NCBI RefSeq assembly: GCF_014200575.1
Contig: NZ_JACHBZ010000008.1
Span: 1-64,000 of the forward strand
Direction of reading: 5' to 3'
Length of the DNA stretch: 64,000 bases
DNA from: Mucilaginibacter saanensis
GTDB lineage: Bacteria; Bacteroidota; Bacteroidia; Sphingobacteriales; Sphingobacteriaceae
In this document: piece after piece, positions 17,701 through 27,142 of the stretch
Numbering within the stretch: the stretch's first letter is position 1
Layout of the letters: every line of letters begins with the position of its first letter
Program-made: the position numbers and the translations under genes
The notes under the pieces: generated by a model
The model's input: the letters and a program-made list of their open reading frames with translations, nothing else
Told to the model about the DNA's origin: nothing
Database searches by the model: none

Positions 17701-19026
17701 ATGCTAAAATCAACTTTTGTATTTCTGTTAATTATTTGCGGTTTATCAATATGTAATGATACTGTTTACGGGCGGCAAATAAAAAAGAGGAAGATAAAAA
17801 AGCTGTTTAAGCACTCGCAGATAGTTAATGATCATTTTACCGGATTTGCACTGTATGATCTGGATGATAAAAAAATGATATATGAATTGAATGCTGATAA
17901 ATATTTTATTCCGGCGTCTAATACCAAGCTGTTTACCTTTTACACCTGCCTTAAAATGCTGGGCGATTCGGTACCTGCGCTGCGGTACCAAGTACGGCAG
18001 GATTCACTGATATTCTGGGGTACCGGCGATCCGTCATTTTTGCATAGCGGCCTTAAAGGCGTTAACGCATTAAACTTTTTACGGCAGAGCAATAAACAAC
18101 TTTATTACTCAACAGCCGGATATACCAATGATTTTTATGGCACAGGATGGGCCTGGGACGATTATAACGACTATTACCAGGCCGAGATCACCGGCTTGCC
18201 GATAGAAGATAACGTGGCGCTGCTCTGTGCCGACCATGATGGTAACCTGCAGGTAAAGCCCGCGTACCTCAAACGTTTTTTAAATGCCGATACCAGCTAC
18301 CATCCGAATAAGTTTAAGGTGAAACGCGACTTTTTGAGCAACAGCTTTGTTTACCCGGTGATGGCTATCCCTGCAAATTTCAAGCAGGAAATTCCCTGGA
18401 AAACCAGTCCGGAGCTGACATTGGCTTTGCTGCGCGATACCTTAAAGAAACCCGTTTGGCCTGTAAATATACCCCTAAGCAGCAATGCCAAAACTATTTA
18501 CAATACCAATGCCGATTCGGTTTACCGGCGGATGCTGCAGCCAAGTGATAATTTTATTGCCGAACAATTGCTGCTGGCCTGCTCATCTGTAAAGTTTAAT
18601 ATGCTGAATACCGATTCGGTGATCAGTTATGCCAAGACACATTTTTTGAATGACCTGCCCGATAGCCCACAATGGGTTGACGGATCAGGGCTTTCGCGGA
18701 TGAATTTGTTTACCCCACGCAGCATCATTGCATTGTTGTGCAAAATCACCGCCGAAGTGAAGGACGAACAACTTTTACACAGCATGATGCCCGCAGGTGG
18801 CGCAACGGGTACCCTTAAAAACGTGTACAAAACCGATAACGGGGAGGTATTTGTTTGGGCAAAAACAGGGTCGTTATCCAATAATTATAACCAAAGCGGC
18901 TATTTAATTACCAGGAAAGGCAAGCGGCTGGCTTTCTCCTTCATGAATAATAATTTTACGCGTCCTGTGAAAGAGGTCAGGAATGAAATGGTAAGGTTGA
19001 TGACGTATATACACGAGGAGTTTTAA
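17701..19026 (+). CDS. dacB: D-alanyl-D-alanine carboxypeptidase, PBP4/S13 family
   Basis: A 441-residue exported penicillin-binding protein that trims or cleaves peptidoglycan stem peptides. A signal peptide is present. The three active-site motifs of serine acyl-transferases are in place: Ser73-x-x-Lys76 (ASNTKLFTF), Ser282-Asp-Asn284 (PSDNFIAEQLL) and Lys388-Thr-Gly (VWAKTGSLS). The DGSGLSR motif typical of family S13 lies between. The length is slightly below the 450-480 usual for PBP4. It is transcribed alone, divergent from the PDZ protease. The symbol is given by family, and the ortholog assignment is not tested. Confidence 0.85.
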   Translation: MLKSTFVFLLIICGLSICNDTVYGRQIKKRKIKKLFKHSQIVNDHFTGFALYDLDDKKMIYELNADKYFIPASNTKLFTFYTCLKMLGDSVPALRYQVRQDSLIFWGTGDPSFLHSGLKGVNALNFLRQSNKQLYYSTAGYTNDFYGTGWAWDDYNDYYQAEITGLPIEDNVALLCADHDGNLQVKPAYLKRFLNADTSYHPNKFKVKRDFLSNSFVYPVMAIPANFKQEIPWKTSPELTLALLRDTLKKPVWPVNIPLSSNAKTIYNTNADSVYRRMLQPSDNFIAEQLLLACSSVKFNMLNTDSVISYAKTHFLNDLPDSPQWVDGSGLSRMNLFTPRSIIALLCKITAEVKDEQLLHSMMPAGGATGTLKNVYKTDNGEVFVWAKTGSLSNNYNQSGYLITRKGKRLAFSFMNNNFTRPVKEVRNEMVRLMTYIHEEF

Positions 19027-19047
19027 ACTTAATTGCGAGGCACGAAG

Positions 19048-19100
19048 CAATCTCCAATAAAACAAGCCTGTCATCCTGAGCGATAGCGAAGGATCTATTC
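19048..19100. repeat. 53-bp dispersed repeat, copy 1
   Basis: CAATCTCC...GATAGCGAAGGATCTATTC, matching 19424-19476 at 50 of 53 positions. The inner part TGTCATCCTGAG recurs at about 44803. It lies in a 505-bp gap free of convincing genes. The DNA between the two copies includes CTTTACTTTGTTGCGACAAA, a stretch I associate with intergenic repeats of this family. Confidence 0.75.
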
Positions 19101-19423
19101 GCCCGCGAGCATGGCGTACACCCGCTCTTGGCCGCGGGAGGGCCTTTACTTTGTTGCGACAAAGTAACCAAACCGCTTGTCATCAGAAATGCTTCTTTGC
19201 CGCACGTGGCCTTTGCCCTGCAAAACCGGACAGAACCACGGGCTGCTAAACCTTGCCGCTACTTCGTTCGCTCAACATCTCTGCTTCGGCAAGGTTTGCT
19301 AATGCCCCTCCCAACACACAAACCCACCATGTTCTGCCCGCTTTTCGTCCGAAGCTTATCTGCTGACCGGAAAAAAATAAAACCAGGTCATTTATATCCC
19401 ACGCGTCATCGCAAGGCACTAAT

Positions 19424-19476
19424 CAATCTCCTATAAAACAAACTTGTCATCCTGAGCGATAGCGAAGGATCTATTC
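19424..19476. repeat. 53-bp dispersed repeat, copy 2
   Basis: Direct-oriented second copy of the 19048-19100 repeat with three substitutions. The motif CTGCTGACCGGAAA also occurs twice (about 19361 and 19500), so the whole interval looks like a composite of duplicated intergenic sequence. Confidence 0.75.
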
Positions 19477-19531
19477 TTGAATAAACATGGTGTATATCTC
19501 TGCTGACCGGAAAGGTTTTGATCAGTTTTAA

Positions 19532-20098
19532 TTAGCTCAGCCGCTTTACCATTTGCTCTTCTACCATTTTAAATACCTGTATGGGTTTTAGGGTGCGCCA
19601 GCCGAGGTCATCAAGTACACCGCCAAAGTTGATGTAGTAATCAATATTGTTGCGCTTAAATTCATCAATTACATGCTCACGGAAGTTGATCCCGGCAATC
19701 CAGCCGTCCTCCACATCCTGAAACCACTCCTCATAATAAAGATCATCTGACGAGTGAAAGTTGAGCACGTTTTCGCCTATCAATATAAAATGATTAATGC
19801 CGCTGTCAATCATCAACTCCAGCAGTTCGCGTTTCAAGAGCATGATGTCGTTATTGATGGCATCGTTCCATTCGCCAATAAACTCAATAATGGTATAGCC
19901 TTTTTCGTAATCAGCAAACAGCACTTTCAGGTAAAGGGTGTTAGAGCCAAAAGAATCCCATTGCGGATGCAAGAGGTAATTGTACACCTGCTTATCAAAC
20001 TCAAACTCATTATATTCGGTAGCATAAAAAGGCGAATATTCGTCTTCTGATGCTACGTAATCATCCCGCCAGCGGTAATATGGTTCTATCTCGTGCAT
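19532..20098 (-). CDS. conserved hypothetical protein, acidic, 188 aa
   Basis: A soluble, acidic, aromatic-rich protein (MHEIEPYYRWRDDYVASEDEYSPFY...) with no signal peptide or membrane segment. The alternating beta/alpha pattern (LYLKVLFADYEKGYTIIEFIGEW, HFILIGENVLNFH, NNIDYYINFGGVLDDLGWRTL) suggests an alpha/beta fold. I recognise it only as a type conserved in Sphingobacteriaceae and assign no function. It lies downstream of murQ on the same strand with 94 bp between, so it may be co-transcribed. Confidence 0.7.
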   Translation of the reverse strand: MHEIEPYYRWRDDYVASEDEYSPFYATEYNEFEFDKQVYNYLLHPQWDSFGSNTLYLKVLFADYEKGYTIIEFIGEWNDAINNDIMLLKRELLELMIDSGINHFILIGENVLNFHSSDDLYYEEWFQDVEDGWIAGINFREHVIDEFKRNNIDYYINFGGVLDDLGWRTLKPIQVFKMVEEQMVKRLS

Positions 20099-20159
20099 AT
20101 CTCCTTCAATTCAAATGTCCGTATGCAGATGACGGATGTATAAATTGTCGCTTCCCAAT

Positions 20160-20186
20160 CATTTGCACATCTGAAATCCGCACATC
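20160..20186. repeat. 27-bp intergenic repeat related to 22761-22787
   Basis: CATTTGCACATCTGAAATCC plus CGCACATC matches the right arm of the der-flanking palindrome at 23 of 27 positions. It sits just after the murQ stop codon. Confidence 0.6.
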
Positions 20187-20192
20187 AAAAAA

Positions 20193-21008
20193 TCATTTTT
20201 TATAGTTATCCACAGCGTTTCTAACACTGCCGTATTTTTTTAATAGTTCAGTGGCATCCGTTTCATTAAGTCCGGTTTCTTCCATCACCATTCGGGCTCC
20301 ACGGTTAACCAGTTTGTGGTTGCTTAATTGCATATCCACCATTTTATTGCCTTTTACCCTGCCCAGCTGTATCATTACGCTGGTGCTCAGCATATTTAAA
20401 ACTAGCTTTTGGGCGGTGCCGGCTTTCATCCGGGTTGATCCGGTTAAAAACTCGGGACCGGTAACCACCTCAACCGGGTACTGTGCCTCGGCTGCAACCG
20501 GGCTGCCGCTATTGCAAACAATACAGCCGGTTATGATCTTGTTAAGATTGGCCTTTTTTAACCCGCCAATTACATAAGGCGTTGTACCCGATGCCGCTAT
20601 GCCCACTACCACATCCTTGTCATTAATATCAAACTCCAAAAGATCGTTCCATGCCTGTTCGGCATCGTCTTCGGCAAATTCAACTGCTTTACGTATGGCC
20701 GTATCGCCGCCGGCAATGATGCCCACCACCATATCAAACGGAACACCAAAGGTTGGCGGGCATTCTGATGCATCAACTACTCCCAGCCTGCCACTAGTGC
20801 CTGCGCCTATATAAAACAGGCGGCCACCAGCTTTCATCCGGGCGGCGGTTATGGTTGCCAGCTGTTCAATTTGCGGCAATGCTTTTTCAACAGCCAGGGG
20901 TACGGTCTGGTCTTCCTTGTTAATGTTTTCAAGCAGCTCCCGTACAGATAGTTGCTCTAAATTTTTATAATGTGATTCCCTTTCGGTGGTGGTTTCCATT
21001 AATATCAA
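20193..21008 (-). CDS. murQ: N-acetylmuramic acid 6-phosphate etherase
   Basis: Cleaves the lactyl ether of MurNAc-6-phosphate to GlcNAc-6-phosphate and D-lactate in peptidoglycan recycling, in the cytoplasm. The 271-residue protein carries the SIS fold with FYIGAGTSGRLGVVDASECPPTFG (the family signature), a second block VVGIAASGTTPYVIGG, and the GPEFLTGSTRMKAGTAQK stretch with the conserved lysine. A second ATG at 20999 (METTTERESHY) is an equally plausible start. It is divergent from the CtpA-type protease. Confidence 0.93.
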   Translation of the reverse strand: MILMETTTERESHYKNLEQLSVRELLENINKEDQTVPLAVEKALPQIEQLATITAARMKAGGRLFYIGAGTSGRLGVVDASECPPTFGVPFDMVVGIIAGGDTAIRKAVEFAEDDAEQAWNDLLEFDINDKDVVVGIAASGTTPYVIGGLKKANLNKIITGCIVCNSGSPVAAEAQYPVEVVTGPEFLTGSTRMKAGTAQKLVLNMLSTSVMIQLGRVKGNKMVDMQLSNHKLVNRGARMVMEETGLNETDATELLKKYGSVRNAVDNYKK

Positions 21009-21082
21009 ATAATTTATAACAAAATTCGGTAAAAAACATCAAATGCAATGGCGTCAATAAAAATTATTGATTAAGCATTGAT

Positions 21083-21090
21083 TAACTTTG
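21083..21090 (+). promoter_or_regulatory. -7 promoter element of the S41 protease gene
   Basis: TAACTTTG matches the Bacteroidota TAnnTTTG consensus. The expected start of transcription is just before the ATG at 21102, which argues against the upstream in-frame TTG at 21078. No good TTTG -33 box was found. Confidence 0.5.
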
Positions 21091-21101
21091 TTTGCTGGAA
21101 T

Positions 21102-22682
21102 ATGAAAAAGACTGCGGGTGTTATTTTCAGGACGATGATCCTGCTGCTGGTAGGTATTATGATTGGGTTGCTGATAAGCGGCAATAACTTTGCTGACCGT
21201 AATCTTGGCTTTTCATTTTCTGGCGGCGACAAGCTATCCAAAGTTTTAGAGCTGGTTGGGCAAAACTATGTGGATAGTGTTAATATTGACAGCATTGAAG
21301 GGGCATCGGTTAATGACCTGCTGCAAAACCTTGATCCGCATTCGCTTTATTTGCCGCCCCAGCAGGCACAGTCAATCAATGAGCGCTTAGACGGCGGGTT
21401 TAATGGCATTGGCATTGAATATCAGTTGCTGCGCGATACCCTTATCATTACCCAGGTATATGCCGGTGGTCCGGCTGCAAAGGCTGGCTTGCTTACGGGC
21501 AGCCGGGTAATTAATGTGGATAATAAGAAGTTTTCGGGCACCAGGCTAACTACCGACAGGGTTAACAATGTTTTCAGAGGGCAAAAGGATGCTGTTATAT
21601 TGCTGGGTGTTGCCAATGGCACAGATATCAAAACCTACACTATAAAACGCGGGCGCGTTGACCTGAGCAGCGTGAATGCCGCTTATATGGCTAATGCCAA
21701 CACCGGTTATATCAAGATAACCAAGTTTGCCTCAACTACCGATGTCGATTTCAGAAAGGCCCTTAAAAAGCTTAAAACTGACGGCATGAGTAAACTGATG
21801 CTTGACCTGCGCGGTAATGGCGGCGGGTATTTAAATGCGGCTACATCACTTGCCGACGAGTTTTTGGGCAAAGGCAAATTGATTGTTTATACTAAAGGGG
21901 TACATGAACCCCGTACCGATTATTTTGCTACGGACTCGGGCTCGTTCCAGGACGGTAAGGTAACGGTACTGATAGATGAGTACTCAGCTTCGGCCAGTGA
22001 GATACTGGCGGGTGCTTTGCAAGACCTGGACAGGGCAACTATTGTTGGCCGCAGATCATTTGGTAAAGGGCTGGTTCAGCAGCAGTTTCCGTTTGGTGAT
22101 GGCTCGGCTGTAAATTTAACGGTGGCCCGGTACTACACGCCATCGGGCAGATGTATCCAGAAATCATACAAAGGCGGGCTGGATAGTTATAGGAACGAAC
22201 TGGCCGTACGCATGCAAAAAGGTGAATTATTTTCGGAACAAAGCAACCTGAAAGATACCGCCATTTTTAAAGGCTCATACCATACTCTGAGCGGCCGCAA
22301 GGTTTTTAGTGGCGGTGGTATTATGCCCGACGTTTTTGTACCGGCAGATACCTCACAGAATACACTGGTAGTACAAAACCTGATTGATCAGCAACTTTTT
22401 ACGGCTTACGTGATTGACAGGATGCAACCTGTTTTAGACAGGTTTGCAACCGACGATGATTTTATAAAGCACTACAAGGTAAGTGATGATGACTTTAACA
22501 GCTTTATCCTTTACTCCTCACAAAAACTCAAAGAGATGGACTCGCATGAGTTGCTGATCTCCAGGGATTATATCAGGAGTATTTTAAAAGCCAACGCAGC
22601 GCGTTTTAAATGGGGCGATACCGCTTTTTACCAGGTAATGAACATGAACGACGAGGCATTCAAAAAGGCATTGAGCATATAG
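21102..22682 (+). CDS. C-terminal processing protease, S41 family, CtpA-type
   Basis: A 526-residue periplasmic, membrane-anchored serine protease. An N-terminal membrane helix (ILLLVGIMIGLLISG) leads to the N-terminal S41 segment and a PDZ domain (about 75-155: GIGIEYQLLRDTLIITQVYAGGPAAKAG). The catalytic core has LMLDLRGNGGGYL, the nucleophile Ser in EYSASASEILAG and the general-base Lys in RRSFGKGLVQQQ. It cleaves proteins or peptidoglycan hydrolases from the C-terminus. The ATG at 21102 is chosen over an upstream TTG because it fits the promoter element and gives a standard anchor. It is divergent from murQ and convergent with der. Confidence 0.9.
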   Translation: MKKTAGVIFRTMILLLVGIMIGLLISGNNFADRNLGFSFSGGDKLSKVLELVGQNYVDSVNIDSIEGASVNDLLQNLDPHSLYLPPQQAQSINERLDGGFNGIGIEYQLLRDTLIITQVYAGGPAAKAGLLTGSRVINVDNKKFSGTRLTTDRVNNVFRGQKDAVILLGVANGTDIKTYTIKRGRVDLSSVNAAYMANANTGYIKITKFASTTDVDFRKALKKLKTDGMSKLMLDLRGNGGGYLNAATSLADEFLGKGKLIVYTKGVHEPRTDYFATDSGSFQDGKVTVLIDEYSASASEILAGALQDLDRATIVGRRSFGKGLVQQQFPFGDGSAVNLTVARYYTPSGRCIQKSYKGGLDSYRNELAVRMQKGELFSEQSNLKDTAIFKGSYHTLSGRKVFSGGGIMPDVFVPADTSQNTLVVQNLIDQQLFTAYVIDRMQPVLDRFATDDDFIKHYKVSDDDFNSFILYSSQKLKEMDSHELLISRDYIRSILKANAARFKWGDTAFYQVMNMNDEAFKKALSI

Positions 22683-22692
22683 GAAAGATATG

Positions 22693-22788
22693 CAGATGTG
22701 TGGATTTCAAATGTGCATATGAATTGGGAAATATCCCGCTCTCCCTTACAATCCAAAAATCATCTGCACATTTGAAATCTTCACATCT
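22693..22788. repeat. long imperfect inverted repeat between convergent genes
   Basis: The left arm 22693-22716 and right arm 22765-22788 (TGCACATTTGAAATC core) are complementary apart from a few mismatches, with a 48-bp loop. It lies between the S41 protease and der stops and may serve as a terminator for both. The right arm recurs near murQ at 20160. Confidence 0.7.
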
Positions 22789-24088
22789 ACTTCTGTCTGA
22801 ACCAGACTTGTATCGGGGCACCTGAAAACTCAAAGTTTTCCCTTAATTTATTCTCGATGAAACGATAGTATGGCTCTTTTACATATTGTGGTAAATTACA
22901 GAAGAACGCGAACATGGGCGACGAACCTGCAATTTGGGTAATATATTTAATTTTAACGTATTTGCCTTTGATGGATGGCGGCGGATAGTTTTCAATAATG
23001 GGCAGCATTACCTCGTTAAGTTTTGAGGTAGGTATTTTGCGGGCGCGGTTTTGGTACACCTGGTTAGCTACGTCAATTACTTTTAATACCCGTTGTTTTT
23101 CGGTAACAGAGGTAAAAACAATAGGCACATCAGTAAACGGTGCAATTTTTTCGCGTATCTGCTCTTCAAAAACCTTAACGGTTTTGTTGTTCTTCTCAAT
23201 TAAATCCCATTTGTTCACCACTACCATGATGCCTTTTTTATTCTTTTCGGCCAGGTGGAATATGTTGATGTCCTGTGATTCAATACCTTCAACAGCATCA
23301 ATCATCAGGATAATTACATCGGCTTCTTCCAGCGCCTTAATGGTACGCATTACCGAGTAAAACTCAATGTTTTCTTTAACCTTGGTTTTTTTACGCATTC
23401 CGGCAGTATCAATCAGCATAAAATCATGCCCGTACTGGTTGTAGTGGATGTGTATAGAATCGCGGGTGGTGCCGGCAATTGGTGTAACAATGTTACGATC
23501 TTTGCCAATCAGCGAGTTGATGATAGATGATTTACCCACATTTGGGCGGCCAACAATGGCGTATTTAGGACGGGTATTTTCTTCCAGAACCTCATCCTCA
23601 AAGTGTTTAACCACTTCGTCCAGCAATTCGCCGGTACCAGAACCTGTCATTGACGAAATGCTATAGATCTCGCCTAAGCCAAGGCTGTAAAATACCATCG
23701 AATCGGCCACCTGGCTGTTGTTATCCAGTTTGTTTACTACCACAAAAACAGGTTTGATGCTTTTGCGCAAGCGGGTGGCAATTTCATCGTCCAGGTCAGT
23801 AATGCCGGTGGTAACATCAACAATAAATAAAATTACCGAAGCCTCTTCAATAGCAATATCAACCTGCTCACGTATGGCCGCTTCAAACACATCGTCAGAG
23901 TTGGCTACATAACCGCCGGTATCAATAACGGTAAATTGGTGGTTAAGCCACTCGGCTACGCCGTAATGCCTGTCGCGGGTTACGCCGCTAAAATCGTCAA
24001 CAATGGCTTTGCGGGTTTCTGTTAAGCGGTTATATAAGGTTGATTTGCCTACGTTAGGCCTGCCCACTATGGCTACTATGTTACTCAT
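22787..24088 (-). CDS. der: ribosome-assembly GTPase Der (EngA)
   Basis: A 433-residue essential GTPase with two tandem G domains, needed for 50S subunit maturation. G domain 1 has [14 protein letters not shown] (8 onward), DTGGY and NKLD. G domain 2 has [14 protein letters not shown] (around 180), DTAGMRKK and NKWD. A C-terminal KH-like domain ends in PIQVWFRQK. The length is normal. It lies 124 bp downstream of the era start region's gene on the same strand, separated by AT-rich DNA. Der and Era side by side is a common arrangement in Bacteroidota. Confidence 0.96.
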   Translation of the reverse strand: MSNIVAIVGRPNVGKSTLYNRLTETRKAIVDDFSGVTRDRHYGVAEWLNHQFTVIDTGGYVANSDDVFEAAIREQVDIAIEEASVILFIVDVTTGITDLDDEIATRLRKSIKPVFVVVNKLDNNSQVADSMVFYSLGLGEIYSISSMTGSGTGELLDEVVKHFEDEVLEENTRPKYAIVGRPNVGKSSIINSLIGKDRNIVTPIAGTTRDSIHIHYNQYGHDFMLIDTAGMRKKTKVKENIEFYSVMRTIKALEEADVIILMIDAVEGIESQDINIFHLAEKNKKGIMVVVNKWDLIEKNNKTVKVFEEQIREKIAPFTDVPIVFTSVTEKQRVLKVIDVANQVYQNRARKIPTSKLNEVMLPIIENYPPPSIKGKYVKIKYITQIAGSSPMFAFFCNLPQYVKEPYYRFIENKLRENFEFSGAPIQVWFRQK

Positions 24089-24227
24089 GGTTGTTGGATT
24101 TAAGAATCAAGCGACAAGAATCAAGACAAACTTATTTAAAGTCGGCCTAAATTTTGCGCTTTAATTCTTATTATATTGTTATTAATTTAACTCTTGTATG
24201 TTGATGCTTACCTCTTAATGCTATCAA

Positions 24228-25103
24228 TTATTCGTATCCGAATTTTTTAAGGTAATTTTTTTTGCTGCGCCAGTCCGGGATCACTTTTACAAACATCTCC
24301 AGAAAAACTTTCTTCTGGAAAAACTCCTCCATATCGCGGCGGGCATAGGTGCCTACAATTTTAAGCATCTTACCTCCTTCGCCAATAATGATGTTTTTTT
24401 GTGAGTCGCGCTCAACAATAATTTCGGCGCTGATGCGGTGCAGGGTTTCGCCTTCAACAAAGGCGGTTACAATAACCTCTGCACTGTAGGGTATTTCTTT
24501 TTTGTATTGTTTAAGTATTTGCGCCCTGATCATTTCTGATGCAAAAAAGCGGTCGTTACGGTCTGTAAGGGCATCTTTTTCATAATATGCCGGATGCTCG
24601 GGCAGGTTTTCAACAACAAAGTCCATAATGGCTTTAATGTTGTGGCCCAGCAGTGCCGATATGGCAAAAACAGCTTTAGGCTTTAATTTTTCCTGCCAAA
24701 ACTCCACTTTCTTTTTTACGGTTTCCTCGTCGCTTTGGTCAATTTTATTGATGAGTACGGCTATAGGAGCCAGTGAGCCTTCCAGTTTTTTTAATACGTC
24801 GGCTTCGTCATACTCTTCGTAAATATCGGTAACCAGCAAAATAAGGTCGGCATCAACAATAGATCCATCCACTTGGTGCATCATGCTTTCGTGCAGGGCA
24901 TAGTGCGGTTTGATTACTCCCGGCGTGTCAGAAAACACAATCTGGTAATCGTTTGTATTTACAATACCCAATATACGGTGACGTGTAGTTTGCGCTTTTG
25001 GGGTGATGATGGACATTTTTTCGCCAACGAGGGCGTTCATAAGGGTTGACTTACCTGCGTTTGGCTTACCAATTATGCTTACAAAACCTGCCTGATGACT
25101 CAT
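24228..25103 (-). CDS. era: GTPase Era
   Basis: GTPase that binds the 3' end of 16S rRNA during 30S assembly. The 291-residue protein starts MSHQAGFVSIIGKPNAGKST, with the P-loop in the first 20 residues. DTPG and NKID motifs follow, and a C-terminal KH domain has GEGGKMLKIVGTYARRDMEEFF. The frame is open to 25136, but the ATG at 25103 gives the standard N-terminus. Upstream lies a perfect 13-bp inverted repeat overlapping the promoter of the divergent initiator tRNA gene. Confidence 0.96.
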   Translation of the reverse strand: MSHQAGFVSIIGKPNAGKSTLMNALVGEKMSIITPKAQTTRHRILGIVNTNDYQIVFSDTPGVIKPHYALHESMMHQVDGSIVDADLILLVTDIYEEYDEADVLKKLEGSLAPIAVLINKIDQSDEETVKKKVEFWQEKLKPKAVFAISALLGHNIKAIMDFVVENLPEHPAYYEKDALTDRNDRFFASEMIRAQILKQYKKEIPYSAEVIVTAFVEGETLHRISAEIIVERDSQKNIIIGEGGKMLKIVGTYARRDMEEFFQKKVFLEMFVKVIPDWRSKKNYLKKFGYE

Positions 25104-25124
25104 ATAAAAATAATTAAAAATATA

Positions 25125-25156
25125 TTTGGACTGCAAAGAAACGAATTATATCTTTG
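25125..25156 (+). promoter_or_regulatory. promoter facing tRNA-fMet, overlapped by a perfect inverted repeat
   Basis: TTTG (25125-25128), a 20-bp spacer and TATCTTTG (25149-25156) match the Bacteroidota TTTG/TAnnTTTG promoter. The 13-bp arms TTGGACTGCAAAG (25126-25138) and CTTTGCAGTCCAA (25152-25164) are exact reverse complements and cover both promoter boxes, so this could be an operator. It is divergent from era. Confidence 0.65.
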
Positions 25157-25248
25157 CAGTCCAATTAAAACGGAGTGCAAAATTGCATTTTGACAATTGG
25201 AAGCAACTTTCCGAGGTTATGACGGAATGCAACATATAAGAATAACAG

Positions 25249-25321
<73 letters not shown>

Positions 25322-25334
25322 CCTCAAATAAGTC

Positions 25335-25369
25335 AAAAGCCTTAAGTCGAAAGATTTGAGGCTTTTTTT
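25335..25369 (+). terminator. terminator of tRNA-fMet copy 1
   Basis: AAAAGCCTTAA, loop, then TTTGAGGCTTTTTTT, 14 bp after the tRNA. Confidence 0.75.
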
Positions 25370-25387
25370 ATGTATATTAGTTTTAAT

Positions 25388-25421
25388 GGTGCGGCCACAA
25401 CACCGACTATAGGCTGAAATT
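25388..25421 (+). repeat. REP-like intergenic repeat, copy a (degenerate)
   Basis: GGTGCGG...CACCGACTATAGGCTGAA is a diverged copy of the family whose better copies lie at 29889 and 43956. Confidence 0.45.
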
Positions 25422-25476
25422 AAAAAGCCGCTCAGCTACGGTCACATTTTAACAATCCAGCCAACCTTTATTCTTT

Positions 25477-25484
25477 TATCTTTG
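25477..25484 (+). promoter_or_regulatory. -7 promoter element of the ABC-F gene
   Basis: TATCTTTG is an exact TAnnTTTG match 23 bp before the GTG start of the ABC-F gene. The -33 box is weak. Confidence 0.5.
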
Positions 25485-25507
25485 CCCCAATTTAATATTC
25501 CCATACT

Positions 25508-27142
25508 GTGATCAATGTAAATAACATTTCCGTTTCATTTGGCGGAACCACCTTGTTTAGCGACGTGACCTTCCCGATAAACGAGAACGACAAGATAGCC
25601 CTGATGGGTAAGAATGGTGCAGGTAAATCTACCATCCTCAAAATTATTGCCGGTGAAGCCAAACCCACTTCCGGCAATGTAACCGGGCCTAAAGACGCCG
25701 TGATTGCTTATTTGCCACAACATTTGCTCACCGAAGATAAGGTTACCGTTTTTGAAGAGACCATGAAAGCTTTTGCAGAGGCAAACCAAATGGAAAAGGA
25801 ACTAGAGGAAGTAAATGAACAGCTTAATATTCGTACCGATTACGAAAGTGACGACTACATGAAGCTGATTGAAAGAGTATCGGAACTGAGTGAGAAAGTT
25901 TATACGGTAGAAGGTACCAACTACGATGCCGAGGTGGAAAAAGTGCTTAAAGGACTGGGCTTTGAGCGCAAGGACTTTACCCGTCAAACTTCCGAGTTTT
26001 CGGGCGGATGGCGCATGCGCATTGAATTGGCCAAAATTTTGTTGAAAAAACCAGATCTTATACTGCTTGATGAGCCGACCAATCATATGGATATCGAGAG
26101 CATCCAATGGTTAGAAGACTTCCTGATCAATTCAGCAAAGGCTGTGATGGTGATCTCGCACGATCGTGCTTTTGTAGATAATATCACCAACCGCACCATT
26201 GAAGTTACAATGGGCCGGATCTATGATTATAAGGCCAAATACAGTCATTATTTGCAGTTGCGTGCCGACCGCCGTGTACATCAACTGAAAGCTTACGAGG
26301 AGCAACAACGTTTTATTGCCGATAACCAAGAATTTATAGACCGTTTTAGGGGAGTTTATTCCAAAACTTTGCAGGTACAATCGCGTGTAAAGATGCTGGA
26401 AAAGCTCGAAGTTATTGAGATCGACGAAGTTGATACTTCGGCATTGAGATTGAAATTTCCACCTTCTCCACGCTCTGGCCAATATCCGGTAATGGTAGAA
26501 GATTTGACCAAAACATACGGCGATCATGTTGTATTCAAAAATGCCTCTATGGTGATCGAACGGGGAGAAAAAGTGGCTTTTGTGGGTAAAAATGGCGAGG
26601 GTAAGTCGACCATGATCAAAGCCATCATGAACGAGATTGATTTTGAAGGAAGCCTAAAAGTTGGTCATAATTCAAAGATCGGATACTTTGCCCAAAACCA
26701 GGCCGCATTGCTTGATGGGAACTTAACAGTATTTGAAACCATTGACCAGATCCCGTTAAGCGATGGAGCGATCAAGATCAAAGATCTTTTAGGTGCATTT
26801 ATGTTTAGCGGCGATGATACCACCAAAAAAGTTAAGGTTCTTTCCGGCGGAGAGAAAACCCGTTTAGCCATGATCAAACTACTATTGGAGCCTGTGAATT
26901 TGCTGATACTGGATGAGCCAACTAACCATTTAGATATGAAGACCAAAGACATTATTAAAGATGCACTAAAAGATTTTGATGGCACGCTGATCCTTGTTTC
27001 TCACGATCGGGATTTCCTGGATGGACTGGCGAAAAAAGTATTTGAGTTTGGTAATAAGCGCGTGCGCGAACACTTTGAAGATATCAAAGGATTTTTAGCC
27101 TACAAAAAAATGGATAGCTTAAAAGAGATTGAACAAAGCTAA
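25508..27142 (+). CDS. ABC-F family ATPase (translation factor type)
   Basis: A 544-residue soluble protein with two ABC ATPase domains and no membrane part, the ABC-F layout. Such proteins bind the ribosomal E site and modulate translation or give antibiotic resistance. Walker A1 GKNGAGKS is at 34-41, signature 1 FSGGWRMR and Walker B1 LLDEPTNHMD. A linker follows (about 245-310, rich in charged residues), then Walker A2 GKNGEGKS, signature 2 LSGGEKTRL and Walker B2 LDEPTNHLD. Length and linker resemble the YbiT/Uup-like housekeeping branch. It starts with GTG, supported by the promoter element 23 bp upstream. It lies between the first initiator tRNA and a tRNA 3'-end remnant. Confidence 0.92.
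   Translation: MINVNNISVSFGGTTLFSDVTFPINENDKIALMGKNGAGKSTILKIIAGEAKPTSGNVTGPKDAVIAYLPQHLLTEDKVTVFEETMKAFAEANQMEKELEEVNEQLNIRTDYESDDYMKLIERVSELSEKVYTVEGTNYDAEVEKVLKGLGFERKDFTRQTSEFSGGWRMRIELAKILLKKPDLILLDEPTNHMDIESIQWLEDFLINSAKAVMVISHDRAFVDNITNRTIEVTMGRIYDYKAKYSHYLQLRADRRVHQLKAYEEQQRFIADNQEFIDRFRGVYSKTLQVQSRVKMLEKLEVIEIDEVDTSALRLKFPPSPRSGQYPVMVEDLTKTYGDHVVFKNASMVIERGEKVAFVGKNGEGKSTMIKAIMNEIDFEGSLKVGHNSKIGYFAQNQAALLDGNLTVFETIDQIPLSDGAIKIKDLLGAFMFSGDDTTKKVKVLSGGEKTRLAMIKLLLEPVNLLILDEPTNHLDMKTKDIIKDALKDFDGTLILVSHDRDFLDGLAKKVFEFGNKRVREHFEDIKGFLAYKKMDSLKEIEQS

Noticed and set aside
19128..19436. 102-codon ORF within the 19-kb repeat region
   Set aside because: It lies inside repeated intergenic sequence and shows no protein-like pattern.
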